A stretch of 35,192 nucleotides of DNA, taken from NCBI GenBank assembly GCA_023434265.1, contig JAEYTA010000001.1:1-35192 (forward strand). The letters are read 5' to 3'. The position numbers were made by a program, and so were the translations under genes. The notes below the pieces were generated by a model, which was given only the letters and a program-made list of their open reading frames with translations, was not told where the DNA came from and did no database searches. Below, in pieces: positions 8,827 to 16,535 of the stretch; position 1 is the stretch's first letter; the number at the start of each line of letters is the position of its first letter. This DNA comes from Pseudomonadota bacterium. Lineage in GTDB: Bacteria; Pseudomonadota; Alphaproteobacteria; Caulobacterales; Caulobacteraceae.

Positions 8827-9651
8827 ATGTACGAGACCCCCGAGCTGGACACCGACACCTTCGTCCGCACCCACGAGATCCGCGTCCATCAGGACGATGA
8901 AGCCTGGGAGGGGATGCGCGCGGCCGGAAATCTGGTCGCCCGGGCGCTCGACATGATCACGGAGTACGTCAAGCCGGGCGTCACTACCGGCGAGATCGAC
9001 GACCGTATCCGCGAGTTCACCCTCGACCACGGCGCCCTGCCGGCCTGCCTCGGCTACAAGGGCTACGAAAAGACCGTCTGCACCTCGATCAACCACGTCG
9101 TCTGCCACGGCATTCCGGGCGACAAGGTTCTCAAGGATGGCGACATCGTCAACATCGACCACACCGTCATCGTCGACGGCTGGCACGGCGACTCCAGCCG
9201 GATGTATGCGGTCGGAAACGTCAACGCCCGCGCCCGCAAGCTGATCGACGTCACCTACGACTCGCTCGAGGCCGGTCTCGCCGTGATCAAGCCGGGCGCC
9301 ACCTTCGGCGACATCGGCTACGCTATCCAGCAGGTGGTCGAGGCCAACCGCATGTCGGTGGTGCGCGACTTCTGCGGCCACGGCATCGGCAGGCTGTTCC
9401 ACGACAGTCCCAACGTCCTCCACTACGGCCGCCGCGGGGAAGGCGCGACCCTGAAGAAGGGCATGTTCTTCACCGTCGAGCCGATGGTGAACCTCGGCAA
9501 GCCGCACGTGAAGGTCCTGTCCGACGGCTGGACCGCCGTCACCCGCGACAAGTCCCTATCCTCCCAGTGCGAACACAGCATCGGCGTCACCGACGACGGC
9601 TGCGAACTGTTCACGGCCAGCCCCGCCGGCCTGTTCCGCCCGACGTTCTGA
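8827..9651 (+). CDS. map: Type I methionine aminopeptidase
   Basis: A 274-residue metalloprotease that removes the initiator methionine from new proteins in the cytosol. The five dinuclear-metal ligands of the pita-bread fold are all present: Asp111 and Asp122 (in NIDHTVIVDGWHGDSS), His185 (CGHGIG), Glu218 (FTVEPM) and Glu249 (CEHSIGVT). The substrate-gating histidine region CTSINHVVCHG is at 85-95. There is no SH3 or zinc-finger extension. The frame stays open upstream through sfsA, but ATG 8827 is the start that fits the family length and N-terminus. It lies between sfsA and radC, a common Caulobacterales order. Confidence 0.95.
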   Translation: MYETPELDTDTFVRTHEIRVHQDDEAWEGMRAAGNLVARALDMITEYVKPGVTTGEIDDRIREFTLDHGALPACLGYKGYEKTVCTSINHVVCHGIPGDKVLKDGDIVNIDHTVIVDGWHGDSSRMYAVGNVNARARKLIDVTYDSLEAGLAVIKPGATFGDIGYAIQQVVEANRMSVVRDFCGHGIGRLFHDSPNVLHYGRRGEGATLKKGMFFTVEPMVNLGKPHVKVLSDGWTAVTRDKSLSSQCEHSIGVTDDGCELFTASPAGLFRPTF

Positions 9652-9713
9652 CGCGGGTGGACGTTCACGCTCCGTTCTGACATCGTGCTGCCCCGGCTTA
9701 ACCGGAGGCCTCC

Positions 9714-10481
9714 ATGTCCTCAGTGCTGCCGTTTCCCGCTCCGGCTTCGCGTCCGGAGCCGGCCCGAGCCAAGGCGCCTGGACCGGCAGGGCTCGCCGGC
9801 CACCGCGAACGCTTGCGCGACCGCGCCCGCGCCGCCGGCCTCCACCACCTCCCCGACTACGAGCTGCTCGAACTCTTCCTGTTCCGCAGCCAGCCGCAGG
9901 GCGACGTCAAACCGATCGCCAAGGCCCTGCTGGCCCGCTTCGGCTCGCTGGCCGCGGTCCTCGCCGCCCCGGTCGAGGACCTGGTCACCGTCCGCGCCGA
10001 GGACGCTCGCGGACGAACCAAGGGCCTCGGCCCCGAAACCGCCCTCGACCTCGCCGCCCTGCACGAGGTCGCTCGCCGGGTGCTGCGGGAGGAGGCCGCC
10101 AACCGCCCGGTCATCGCCTCGTGGACCGCCCTCGTCTCCTACGTCCGCGTCGCCCTGCAGCACGAGCCGCGCGAGCAGTTCCGGGTCCTGTTTCTCGACA
10201 ACCACAACAAGCTGATCCTCGACGAGGTGCAGAATCGCGGCACCGTCGACCATGCGCCGGTCTATCCGCGCGAAGTCGTCCGCCGCGCCCTCGAGCTCTC
10301 CGCCAAGAACCTGATCATCGTGCACAACCACCCCTCCGGCGATCCGACGCCCTCCCGCGCCGACATCCAGATGACCCGCCAGGTTATCGACGCCGCCCGC
10401 GCGCTCGAGATCGCGGTGCACGATCATCTCGTCGTCGGTCGCGAAGGCGTGGCCAGCTTCAAGCAGCTGGGGTTGATGTGA
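9714..10481 (+). CDS. radC: RadC family JAB domain protein
   Basis: A 255-residue RadC protein. The N-terminal half holds a helix-hairpin-helix-like region (HRERLRDRARAAGL, LPDYELLELFLF); the C-terminal half is a JAB/MPN metalloprotease-like domain with the JAMM signature H204-x-H206 and Asp217 in HNHPSGDPTPSRAD. Despite the old name, a direct role in recombination repair is not established; the enzymatic activity of the family is uncertain. The ATG at 9714 has GGAGG five bases upstream and a TTAACC just before it. The end overlaps the GTG of the asparaginase gene (GTGA), so both are probably translated together. Confidence 0.93.
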   Translation: MSSVLPFPAPASRPEPARAKAPGPAGLAGHRERLRDRARAAGLHHLPDYELLELFLFRSQPQGDVKPIAKALLARFGSLAAVLAAPVEDLVTVRAEDARGRTKGLGPETALDLAALHEVARRVLREEAANRPVIASWTALVSYVRVALQHEPREQFRVLFLDNHNKLILDEVQNRGTVDHAPVYPREVVRRALELSAKNLIIVHNHPSGDPTPSRADIQMTRQVIDAARALEIAVHDHLVVGREGVASFKQLGLM

Positions 10482-11476
10482 GGGGTCCCTCCCGCCGCGC
10501 GGTCCTCGGAGCCGCGCCCGCCGTCGCCCTCGCCGGCGCCGCGTCGGCGCAGGAGCCGGCGCCGGCGGTCATGGTCTCCACCTGGGACTTCGGGGCCGCC
10601 GCCAACGCCGCGGGCTGGGCCGCGCGCCAGTCCGGCGGCTCGGCGCTCGACATGGTCGAGGCCGGGGGGCGGGTGGCGGAGGCGGACGAGAACAATTCCT
10701 CGGTCGGCCTCGGCGGCCTGCCCGACCGCGACGGCCGGGTCACGCTGGACGCCTGCGTCATGAACTGGGCCGGCGACATCGGCGCGGTCTGCGCGCTCGA
10801 GGACGTGGTTCACGCCGTTTCGGTCGCCCGCGCCGTAATGGAGAAGACGCCCCACGTCATGCTTGTCGGGGAAGGCGCGCGGAGCTTCGCGATCGACCAG
10901 GGCTTCCCCACGCAGGACCTGCTGACGCCCCGCGCCGAGGCGGCCTGGCGCGAGTGGCTGCGGACGGCCGAATACGCCCCCCGCATCAACAGCGAGAACA
11001 CGGACTGGCGCGGCATGCCCGGCGGCGCCTCCAACCACGACACCATCGGCCTGCTGGCCATCGACGCCGACGGCCGCATGGCCGGCGCCTGCACCACCTC
11101 CGGCATGGCCTTCAAGATGCGCGGCCGCGTCGGCGACAGCCCGATCATCGGCGCCGGCCTCTATGTCAACGACGAGGTCGGCGGCTGCACGGCCACCGGC
11201 GTCGGCGAGGACGTGGTCCGCGTCGCCGGCGCCCATGCCGTGGTCGAAGCCATGCGCGCCGGCCTCGACCCGGCCGCCGCCTGCCGTCGGGTCATCGAGC
11301 GCCTCGCCGGTTTGCGCGGGCCGAAGGTCGCCGCCTCCCAGGTCGCCCTCCTGGCGCTCGACAGGCAGGGCCGCGCCGGCGCTTTCGCGCTGCAGCCCGG
11401 CTTCACCTTCGCCGTCACCGATGCAACCGGCGCCGTTCGCATCGAGCGCGCGCCCGCCCTGTTCGAGGCCGCATGA
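10478..11476 (+). CDS. Tat-exported glycosylasparaginase-type Ntn hydrolase
   Basis: A 332-residue member of the N4-(beta-N-acetylglucosaminyl)-L-asparaginase / isoaspartyl peptidase family, self-cleaving N-terminal nucleophile hydrolases. The nucleophile is Thr189 in SNHDTIGLLA, the site where the precursor cuts itself into alpha and beta chains. GNVGLGG-like NNSSVGLGGLP (72-82) and DACVMNW (91-97) are family motifs. The N-terminus SRRAVLGAAPAVALAGAASA is a Tat signal with an AxA-type cleavage site, so the enzyme acts in the periplasm. The start is GTG 10478, overlapping the radC stop by four bases; no other start gives the signal. The end overlaps the GNAT gene (ATGA at 11473-11476). Confidence 0.9.
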   Translation: MRGPSRRAVLGAAPAVALAGAASAQEPAPAVMVSTWDFGAAANAAGWAARQSGGSALDMVEAGGRVAEADENNSSVGLGGLPDRDGRVTLDACVMNWAGDIGAVCALEDVVHAVSVARAVMEKTPHVMLVGEGARSFAIDQGFPTQDLLTPRAEAAWREWLRTAEYAPRINSENTDWRGMPGGASNHDTIGLLAIDADGRMAGACTTSGMAFKMRGRVGDSPIIGAGLYVNDEVGGCTATGVGEDVVRVAGAHAVVEAMRAGLDPAAACRRVIERLAGLRGPKVAASQVALLALDRQGRAGAFALQPGFTFAVTDATGAVRIERAPALFEAA

Positions 11477-11991
11477 CCACCACCCTGATCACCGATCGCC
11501 TGACCCTCGCCCCGGTGGATGTCTCCGACCTGGACGACCTCGTGGCCCTGTGGGGTGATCCGTCCTTCGCGACCTCGATCTTCCCGGCCGCTCTCTCGTC
11601 CGAGGACGTGTGGTTCCGCCTGCTGCGCGACATCGGTCACTGGGAGGCGCTGGGCCATGGCAACTGGTCGATCCGCGAGACCGCCACCGGAGCCTACGTC
11701 GGCAGCGTCGGCGTGCTCGACTACCGCCGGCTGCTCGATCCGCCCTTCGACGCGCCCGAGCTTGGCTGGGGCGTCGCCCCACGCTTCCAGGGCAAGGGCA
11801 TGGCCTACGAGGCGCTCTCCGCCGCCCTCGCCTGGTGCGACGAAGCGCTCAGCGCCCCCCGCACCGTCTGCATGATTTCGACGGGCAACGCGCCCTCGCA
11901 TGCCCTGGCCGCCCGCGCCGGCTACGTCCGCTATGCCGACGCCGTCTACAAGGGCGAGCCTGTGGTGCTGCTGGAACGCCGCGCCGCGTAG
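11473..11991 (+). CDS. GNAT family N-acetyltransferase (RimJ/RimL type)
   Basis: A 172-residue acetyl-CoA-dependent acetyltransferase. It opens with the RimJ/RimL-like phrase LITDRLTLAPV and holds the CoA-pyrophosphate loop RFQGKGMA after the strand ELGWGVAP (about residues 96-110). NAPSHALAARAGY is the usual motif B. The acceptor (protein N-terminus, amino sugar or small amine) cannot be told. ATG 11473 overlaps the previous stop, making it the third gene of the radC-asparaginase-GNAT run; it is probably cytosolic even though its neighbour is exported. Confidence 0.88.
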   Translation: MTTTLITDRLTLAPVDVSDLDDLVALWGDPSFATSIFPAALSSEDVWFRLLRDIGHWEALGHGNWSIRETATGAYVGSVGVLDYRRLLDPPFDAPELGWGVAPRFQGKGMAYEALSAALAWCDEALSAPRTVCMISTGNAPSHALAARAGYVRYADAVYKGEPVVLLERRAA

Positions 11992-12048
11992 CCGGACATT
12001 AAGGTTTACGGGCCTATCCTCCTGCCGAGTTCCGGAGCCGTCCGTCCC

Positions 12049-12288
12049 ATGCCCATGCCTGTCGAAGAGCTTCGAGGCCACCTGAGCGAAGCCTTCCCCG
12101 ACGCCGAGATCGTCATCGACGATCTCGCGGGCGACGGCGACCACTACCGCGCGCGTATCGTCTCGGCCGCCTTCGCCGGCCTGTCGCGCGTCAGGCAGCA
12201 CCAACTCGTCTACGCCGCCCTCAAGGGCAAGATGGGCGGCGATCTGCATGCTCTGGCGCTGGAAACGTCCGCGCCCTCGGGAGTCTGA
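12049..12288 (+). CDS. BolA/IbaG family protein
   Basis: A 79-residue BolA-type protein. The class II KH-like fold is seen in the order LRGHLSEAFPDAEIVIDDLAGDGDHYRARIVSAAF... with the conserved segment FAGLSRVRQHQLVYAALKG and the His-containing end HALALET. BolA proteins bind monothiol CGFS glutaredoxins through a shared [2Fe-2S] cluster and take part in Fe-S transfer and iron sensing; grxD lies just downstream at 13298. The histidine in the C-terminal HALAL motif is the usual cluster ligand. It has the short form typical of the alphaproteobacterial gene next to grxD. The spacer to the AKR gene is four bases. Confidence 0.92.
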   Translation: MPMPVEELRGHLSEAFPDAEIVIDDLAGDGDHYRARIVSAAFAGLSRVRQHQLVYAALKGKMGGDLHALALETSAPSGV

Positions 12289-12292
12289 CGCC

Positions 12293-13216
12293 ATGCGCTA
12301 CCGCCCCTTCGGCGCCGCCGGCCAGGCCGTCTCGGCATTGACCCTCAGCCTCGGGGGGCGCGACATCGCCTCTGGCCCCGAAGCCGGCCGCGAACTGATC
12401 TATTCAGCCCTGGAAGCCGGCATCAACAGCTACCGGCTGTGCTCGGCCGACCCCGTCCTCGCCGAAGTCCTGGGCGACGCCCTGCAGCACGTCGACCGCA
12501 AGCTGGTGCAGGTCGCCCTCACCCTCGGCGCCGGCGACGGCCGCCGCGGTTCGGACCGGGACTTCTCGGCCGAAGGCATGACGGCCGCCATCGACCGAAC
12601 CCTTCACGCCTCGCGCCTCGGCTGGTTCGACCTCGCCATCCTGCACGAGCCGGCCGACCACGAACTGCCGCAGTCGTCGCTCAACGCCCTCAAGGCCCTG
12701 CGCGCCACCGAGCGAGTCCGCCTGCTCGGCATCTCCGGCGAGGGCGAGGTGATGGACACCTATGTGTCCACGGGGGCCTTCGACGTTCTGGCGACGCCTT
12801 ACCACGTCAATTCGCCGTGGCAGATCCGTTCACGCCTGCGCGCCGCGCGCGAGCGCGACATGGCGATTTTCGTCTACGACTATTTCCCCGAGAGCCTCGA
12901 GACGGCGAAGAAGGCCGCCTCGGTCCATGAGGAGAAGAAGGGCTTCTTCGGTTTCGCCCGCCCGAAGGGCCGCTCGAAGAACGACCCGCTCGCGGGCGCC
13001 GGCACCTTCGCCTTCCTGCACCAGACCAACGCCTGGTCCGCCGAGGCCATCTGTCTCGCCTACGCCCTGACCGACCCGTCGGTTTCCAGCGTGCTGATCG
13101 AGGCCTCCGACGTCGAGCGGCTCAACACCCTCGCCCAGATTCCCGACCGCGACATGCCGCCGGGCCTCGCCGCCCAGATCGAGATGGCCCGCATCGCCAG
13201 CGCCAAGGCCGCGTGA
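12293..13216 (+). CDS. Aldo/keto reductase-like protein with degenerate tetrad
   Basis: A 307-residue TIM-barrel protein of the aldo/keto reductase superfamily. The overall order (MRYRPFG start, strand GINSYRLC, DLAILH, LLGISGEG, FDVLATPYHVNSP, SVSSVLIEASD) follows AKR proteins. The catalytic tetrad is mostly lost: Arg48 is where the active-site Asp is expected, no Tyr is present around 51-53, and Leu78 replaces the Lys; only His118 (LAILHEP) remains. A Lys/Phe/Gly-rich insert lies at about 220-240. It is therefore likely a non-catalytic or altered-function protein. It is sandwiched between bolA and grxD, four bases after bolA. ATG 12293 is chosen over an earlier start that would overlap bolA. 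Confidence 0.8.
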   Translation: MRYRPFGAAGQAVSALTLSLGGRDIASGPEAGRELIYSALEAGINSYRLCSADPVLAEVLGDALQHVDRKLVQVALTLGAGDGRRGSDRDFSAEGMTAAIDRTLHASRLGWFDLAILHEPADHELPQSSLNALKALRATERVRLLGISGEGEVMDTYVSTGAFDVLATPYHVNSPWQIRSRLRAARERDMAIFVYDYFPESLETAKKAASVHEEKKGFFGFARPKGRSKNDPLAGAGTFAFLHQTNAWSAEAICLAYALTDPSVSSVLIEASDVERLNTLAQIPDRDMPPGLAAQIEMARIASAKAA

Positions 13217-13242
13217 CCGCCGACTGCGGCGCCGGGCCGCCC

Positions 13243-13271
13243 TTGACCCTGCGCGCGCCCGCCCCTAGCTG
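13243..13271 (+). promoter_or_regulatory. Possible promoter of grxD
   Basis: TTGACC (13243-13248) and TAGCTG (13266-13271) are 17 bases apart in the only spacer of this gene group longer than 60 bases, about 27 bases before grxD. The -35 fits well; the -10 is weak. It would give grxD and the thioesterase their own transcription. Confidence 0.35.
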
Positions 13272-13297
13272 ACGGCCTTCACCGAAAGGGCCCTCCC

Positions 13298-13654
13298 GTG
13301 ACCGACCAGGCCGTCGCCGATCCCGTCCACGCCTTCATCGCCGACACCGTGAAGTCTCACGACGTCGTCCTGTTCATGAAGGGCACGCCCGACGCGCCGC
13401 GCTGCGGCTTCTCCTCGCTCGCCGTGCAGATCCTCGACCACATCGGGGCTCCCTTCGTTGGCGTCGACGTGCTCCAGGACGAGGCCCTGCGCGAAGGCAT
13501 CAAGGCTTATACCGACTGGCCGACCATCCCCCAGCTCTACGTCAAGGGCGAGTTCGTCGGCGGCTCCGACATCGTGCGCGAGATGTTCAACGCCGGCGAA
13601 CTGCAGACGCTGATGGCCGACAAGGGCGTCTCGCTGGGCGGCGCCGACGCCTGA
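13298..13654 (+). CDS. grxD: Monothiol glutaredoxin, Grx4 family (CGFS type)
   Basis: A 118-residue single-domain glutaredoxin with the CGFS active site in FMKGTPDAPRCGFSSLAVQIL. These proteins bind a glutathione-ligated [2Fe-2S] cluster as a dimer or with BolA, and pass it to apoproteins, rather than reducing disulfides. The conserved cis-Pro segment WPTIPQLYVKGEFVGGSDI follows, which binds glutathione. Length and pattern are those of GrxD. A short non-conserved tail (GVSLGGADA) ends the protein. The bolA gene lies upstream, separated by the degenerate AKR gene. The stop TGA overlaps the next ATG by one base (TGATG). Confidence 0.95.
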   Translation: MTDQAVADPVHAFIADTVKSHDVVLFMKGTPDAPRCGFSSLAVQILDHIGAPFVGVDVLQDEALREGIKAYTDWPTIPQLYVKGEFVGGSDIVREMFNAGELQTLMADKGVSLGGADA

Positions 13655-14082
13655 TGGCCCGGCCCCAGCTGGAGCCGCGCGCCGACCGCGAGATATTCGA
13701 GCTCCCGCTCGAGGTCCGGCCCGAGCACATCGACGAGAACGGCCACGTCAACAACGTGGTCTATGTCGGCTGGCTGCAGGACGCCGGCACGGCGCACTGG
13801 AACGCCCGCTTCGGCCCGGAGGCTCGCGCCCGGTGGTCGTGGGTCGGGACGCGGCACGAGATTGACTATTTCCGCCCCCTGATGCCGGACGCGACGGGCG
13901 TGAAGGCCCGCACCTGGGTGGGCGAGCCGCACGGCCCGCGCTTCAACCGCTACGTCCGCATCGAGGACGGCGAGGGCCGCCTGTGCGCCCAGGGCGTCAC
14001 CGAGTGGGTCCTGGTCGACGCCACCACCATGCGGCCCCACCGCATCCCGGCTGACATCCTGCCGGCGTTCGAGCGCCGGTGA
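13654..14082 (+). CDS. Acyl-CoA thioesterase, hotdog fold
   Basis: A 142-residue 4HBT-type hotdog protein that would hydrolyse acyl-CoA or acyl-ACP thioesters. The conserved start of the fold, RPEHIDENGHVNNVVYVGWL, contains the Asp/Asn-Gly-His-Val-Asn-Asn motif of the YbgC/FatA-like group; HEIDYFRPL and the last strand TEWVLVDATTMRP follow as expected. The substrate chain length cannot be read from the sequence. It begins at the ATG that overlaps the grxD stop by one base, so translation is likely coupled. It converges with the TonB-like gene on the minus strand (five-base gap). Confidence 0.87.
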   Translation: MARPQLEPRADREIFELPLEVRPEHIDENGHVNNVVYVGWLQDAGTAHWNARFGPEARARWSWVGTRHEIDYFRPLMPDATGVKARTWVGEPHGPRFNRYVRIEDGEGRLCAQGVTEWVLVDATTMRPHRIPADILPAFERR

Positions 14083-14087
14083 GCGCT

Positions 14088-14672
14088 TCAGTGCGCCTCG
14101 GATGTCGGCCGATCGAGGTGCTCCCGGAGTGTTTCGAGATAACCCTTGTCGGGTTCCCGTTCGCACGACGCGAGTGTGGCTGTCACGGCTTCATCCAGTC
14201 GACGCTTGCGCGACGCCAGGTCCGCCATCCCGCCTGATTCCTGCATGGCCCTTATCGTCATGGCCCCGACAGACATCTGGTAAACCCACGCTTCTTCGTA
14301 GGTTCTTTCCGGCCAGGCAGCCTCGTACCAGCGGATCTGGCGCAAGAACTCTGCGCAGTCGACGCTCGGGATGTCCGGCAGAAACGAGACTGTAAGCTCG
14401 ATACGAGCGGGTGCAGCCCTCGGGGATTGCCTCGCATTTTTCAGCCAGGTCAGTGCGTCAGCATCGAGGATTTCCGAGCGCGAAGACCCGGTGACCTCCG
14501 CGTCGGCTACAGAACCGTCGGGCTGCAGCGTGAACTGAAGCACGACGTGGCCTGTATGGCCCAGCGCCTGCCCTTGTTCGCTGACGACCCGACGGACAGG
14601 TTGCGCTTGCATCACGGGCAAGTCGGGCGAGGTGTCTTGAAGCGCTAGCAGAAGCGCTAACCAGCTCCACAC
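14088..14672 (-). CDS. Secreted protein with TonB C-terminal-like domain
   Basis: A 194-residue protein with a short N-terminal hydrophobic segment (SWLALLLAL) that looks like a signal peptide or anchor. Residues about 25-95 resemble the TonB C-terminal domain: GHTGHVVLQFTLQPDGSVADAEV is the typical strand-turn-strand with a DGSV turn. The remaining 100 residues are helical, contain two Cys (SVDCAEF, LASCERE) and are not recognised. It lacks the Pro-rich spacer of a true TonB and has no ExbB/ExbD neighbour, so it is unlikely to energise transport by itself. The start is GTG 14672 with GAGGGA upstream. It is read in the same direction as the lipoprotein gene 36 bases upstream. Confidence 0.72.
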   Translation of the reverse strand: MWSWLALLLALQDTSPDLPVMQAQPVRRVVSEQGQALGHTGHVVLQFTLQPDGSVADAEVTGSSRSEILDADALTWLKNARQSPRAAPARIELTVSFLPDIPSVDCAEFLRQIRWYEAAWPERTYEEAWVYQMSVGAMTIRAMQESGGMADLASRKRRLDEAVTATLASCEREPDKGYLETLREHLDRPTSEAH

Positions 14673-14708
14673 AGTGATTCCCTCGACGACAAGACCGTGG
14701 CCGGGCCT

Positions 14709-15095
14709 TCAGGTCCGGGGCAGCTGGTAGGGGTTTTCGACGGTCACGTGCGTGCCCGGTTCGAGGCCCAGTTCCTGGAACGACCAGCTGATCTCGACGC
14801 CCTGCGGGCGTGGGTCGCCGCAGCGGTCTTCCTTGAGACGACGCACGATGATGACCGAGCCATCCCGCGCCGGCAGGACCACCGGCGTCAGATCATCCTT
14901 CTCGGTGCAGCCGTTTGAGCTGACCCAGAACACCGCCTGGTCGTCGGCGATGGCCGCGGCGTGGATCGGCTCGATCTGTCCCGGAAGGTCCACGACCGCC
15001 GCCTGCCGGTCCGGCAGGAGCCGGCCGATCATGGCGCAACCCGTCAGGACGGGCGTGAGGGCCAGCATGGCCGCGAGGGCGACGGACACTTTCAT
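14709..15095 (-). CDS. Small lipoprotein of unknown function
   Basis: A 128-residue lipoprotein: MKVSVALAAMLALTPVLTGC gives a clear signal with the lipobox LTGC at 17-20. The mature part holds short strands and two further Cys (SSNGCTEK, KEDRCGDP) that could form a disulfide. I do not recognise a domain. The frame is open farther upstream, but ATG 15095 is preceded by GGGAGG six bases away and starts the signal directly, so this start is secure. The gene ends 36 bases before the TonB-like gene; the two may be co-transcribed. Upstream is the terminator of rpsD. Confidence 0.78.
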   Translation of the reverse strand: MKVSVALAAMLALTPVLTGCAMIGRLLPDRQAAVVDLPGQIEPIHAAAIADDQAVFWVSSNGCTEKDDLTPVVLPARDGSVIIVRRLKEDRCGDPRPQGVEISWSFQELGLEPGTHVTVENPYQLPRT

Positions 15096-15181
15096 CCCGG
15101 CCTCCCGCGCCCGGTTTCCTGAACGCCGTGATTTTGCCCCGCTTCGGCCCGGAAGGAAACCGCCTCTGTCGTTGCGGCGCA

Positions 15182-15210
15182 GCAAAAAGGCCCCGGATCG
15201 CTCCGGGGCC
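15182..15210 (-). terminator. Rho-independent terminator of rpsD
   Basis: A 9-bp perfect GC stem (15189-15197 with 15202-15210, loop TCGC) followed on the minus strand by TTTTT (complement of 15184-15188). It lies 28 bases past the rpsD stop, the textbook arrangement. Confidence 0.85.
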
Positions 15211-15237
15211 TCTTCACATTCGGTATCGGACGCCGGC

Positions 15238-15855
15238 TTACGACGAGTAGTATTCGACGACCAGGTTCGGCTCCATCTTCACCGGGAACGGCACGTCGGC
15301 CAGTTCCGGGACGCGGACGTAGCGGACCGAGAAGCCGCGGTCACCGATCTCGAGGTAGTCCGGGATGTCGCGCTCCGACGACTGCTGGGCTTCAAGCACC
15401 AGAGCCATGTTGCGGGACTTCTCCTTGACCTCGACGACCTGGCCGGGCTTCACGCGATACGAGCCGATGTCGACCTTCTTGCCGTCGACGGTCACGTGGC
15501 CGTGGCTGACGAACTGGCGGGCGGCCCACACGGTCGGGACGAACTTGGCGCGGTAGACGATGGCGTCCAGACGCGATTCCAGCAGGCCGATCAGGTTCTC
15601 GGAGCTGTTGCCCTTGCGGCGCGTGGCTTCGGCGTAGATGGCCGAGAACTGCTTCTCGGTGATGTTGCCATAGTAGCCCTTCAGCTTCTGCTTGGCCTTC
15701 AGCTGCAGGCCGAAGTCCGAGACCTTCGACTTGCGGCGCTGGCCGTGCTGGCCGGGGCCGTAGGAACGCTTGTTGACCGGGGACTTCGAGCGGCCCCACA
15801 GGTTTTCACCCATGGCCCGGTCGAGCTTGTACTTGGCGCTATGGCGCTTGGACAT
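15238..15855 (-). CDS. rpsD: 30S ribosomal protein S4
   Basis: A 205-residue S4 protein, a primary 16S rRNA binder at the start of 30S assembly, also involved in decoding fidelity. The start MSKRHSAKYKLDRAMGENLW, then GPGQHGQRRKSKVSDFG, is the typical alphaproteobacterial S4 N-terminus; the S4 RNA-binding domain (LESRLDAIVYRAKFVPT... HVTVDGKKVDIGSY) lies at about 90-150. Length and motifs are complete. It stands alone, as usual in alphaproteobacteria outside the alpha operon, with its own terminator. bolA and grxD lie close by, an order often seen in this class. Confidence 0.97.
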   Translation of the reverse strand: MSKRHSAKYKLDRAMGENLWGRSKSPVNKRSYGPGQHGQRRKSKVSDFGLQLKAKQKLKGYYGNITEKQFSAIYAEATRRKGNSSENLIGLLESRLDAIVYRAKFVPTVWAARQFVSHGHVTVDGKKVDIGSYRVKPGQVVEVKEKSRNMALVLEAQQSSERDIPDYLEIGDRGFSVRYVRVPELADVPFPVKMEPNLVVEYYSS

Positions 15856-15944
15856 GTGTCACTCACAATGCTGATGCGGCCCGGCATCCCCGGTATTGGG
15901 AATGCGATCTCAACGGCGGTCCACGCATCGTCCGTCATGCGACG

Positions 15945-15968
15945 CGCCCCGGACCGGAGCCCGGGGCG
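15945..15968. other. GC-rich hairpin upstream of rpsD
   Basis: An 8-bp perfect stem (15945-15952 with 15961-15968, 8-base loop) lies between the stop of the secreted unknown (16005) and the rpsD start. No T run follows on the minus strand. It may be a weak terminator for the upstream gene or part of the rpsD leader. Confidence 0.35.
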
Positions 15969-16004
15969 TGAAGGCGGGGCTTATGACGACGAATGCCCGC
16001 CGGG

Positions 16005-16502
16005 TCAAGGCTTCCCGGCCAAGAGGTCGTTCACGTACTCGCCCTCCGGGTGCAGGAAGATGTAGTCGATCCGCCAGCGCCCGTCGTGGCAACCCAGCTT
16101 CAGCCGGCGATGGACCGTCTCGCCCTCGGCGTTGGTGAAGCCCAGACTCATGTCCATGTCGTCCACGCCGCTGCGGTTCAAGCTGTAGAGGCTGAGATCG
16201 GTCGTCGCGTTCATGGCCCCGCCGCCGCTCAACCAGTCGGCCGCCAGCCGTGTCGCCTCCCCCCGTCGGCGCCGGCGGTAGTCTTCCTCCAGCGCGGAGG
16301 CCAGCGGTTCCGCGAAGAACCGGGTGGCGGGCTCGCCTCCCGTCGCCCCGGCGCTCTCCCGCATTCCGTTCACGACCGCATAGGCGGCGCTGTCGATGTG
16401 CGCCAGACCAACGACGCCGCATTCCGGATCCTCCGCCGGAGCAAAGGTCAGCGCGACGGCGAGGACGAGGACGGGAGACATGCGGGGCGTCATGCGCGCC
16501 AC
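16005..16502 (-). CDS. Secreted hypothetical protein
   Basis: A 165-residue protein with a probable signal peptide (MSPVLVLAVALTFAPAEDP). The mature part contains a helical segment with an Arg run (EEDYRRRRRGEATRL), and ends with WRIDYIFLHPEGEYVNDLLA, a beta-type end reminiscent of small periplasmic DUF3828-like proteins, though I would not claim that family. Two Cys residues are present. The annotated start is GTG 16502; two in-frame ATGs close by (16493 and 16481) keep the signal peptide and are also possible. It follows the metallo-beta-lactamase gene by 33 bases on the same strand. Confidence 0.65.
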   Translation of the reverse strand: MARMTPRMSPVLVLAVALTFAPAEDPECGVVGLAHIDSAAYAVVNGMRESAGATGGEPATRFFAEPLASALEEDYRRRRRGEATRLAADWLSGGGAMNATTDLSLYSLNRSGVDDMDMSLGFTNAEGETVHRRLKLGCHDGRWRIDYIFLHPEGEYVNDLLAGKP

Positions 16503-16535
16503 GCCTCGCGGCGCCCAGCGACGAAACCTGACGCC

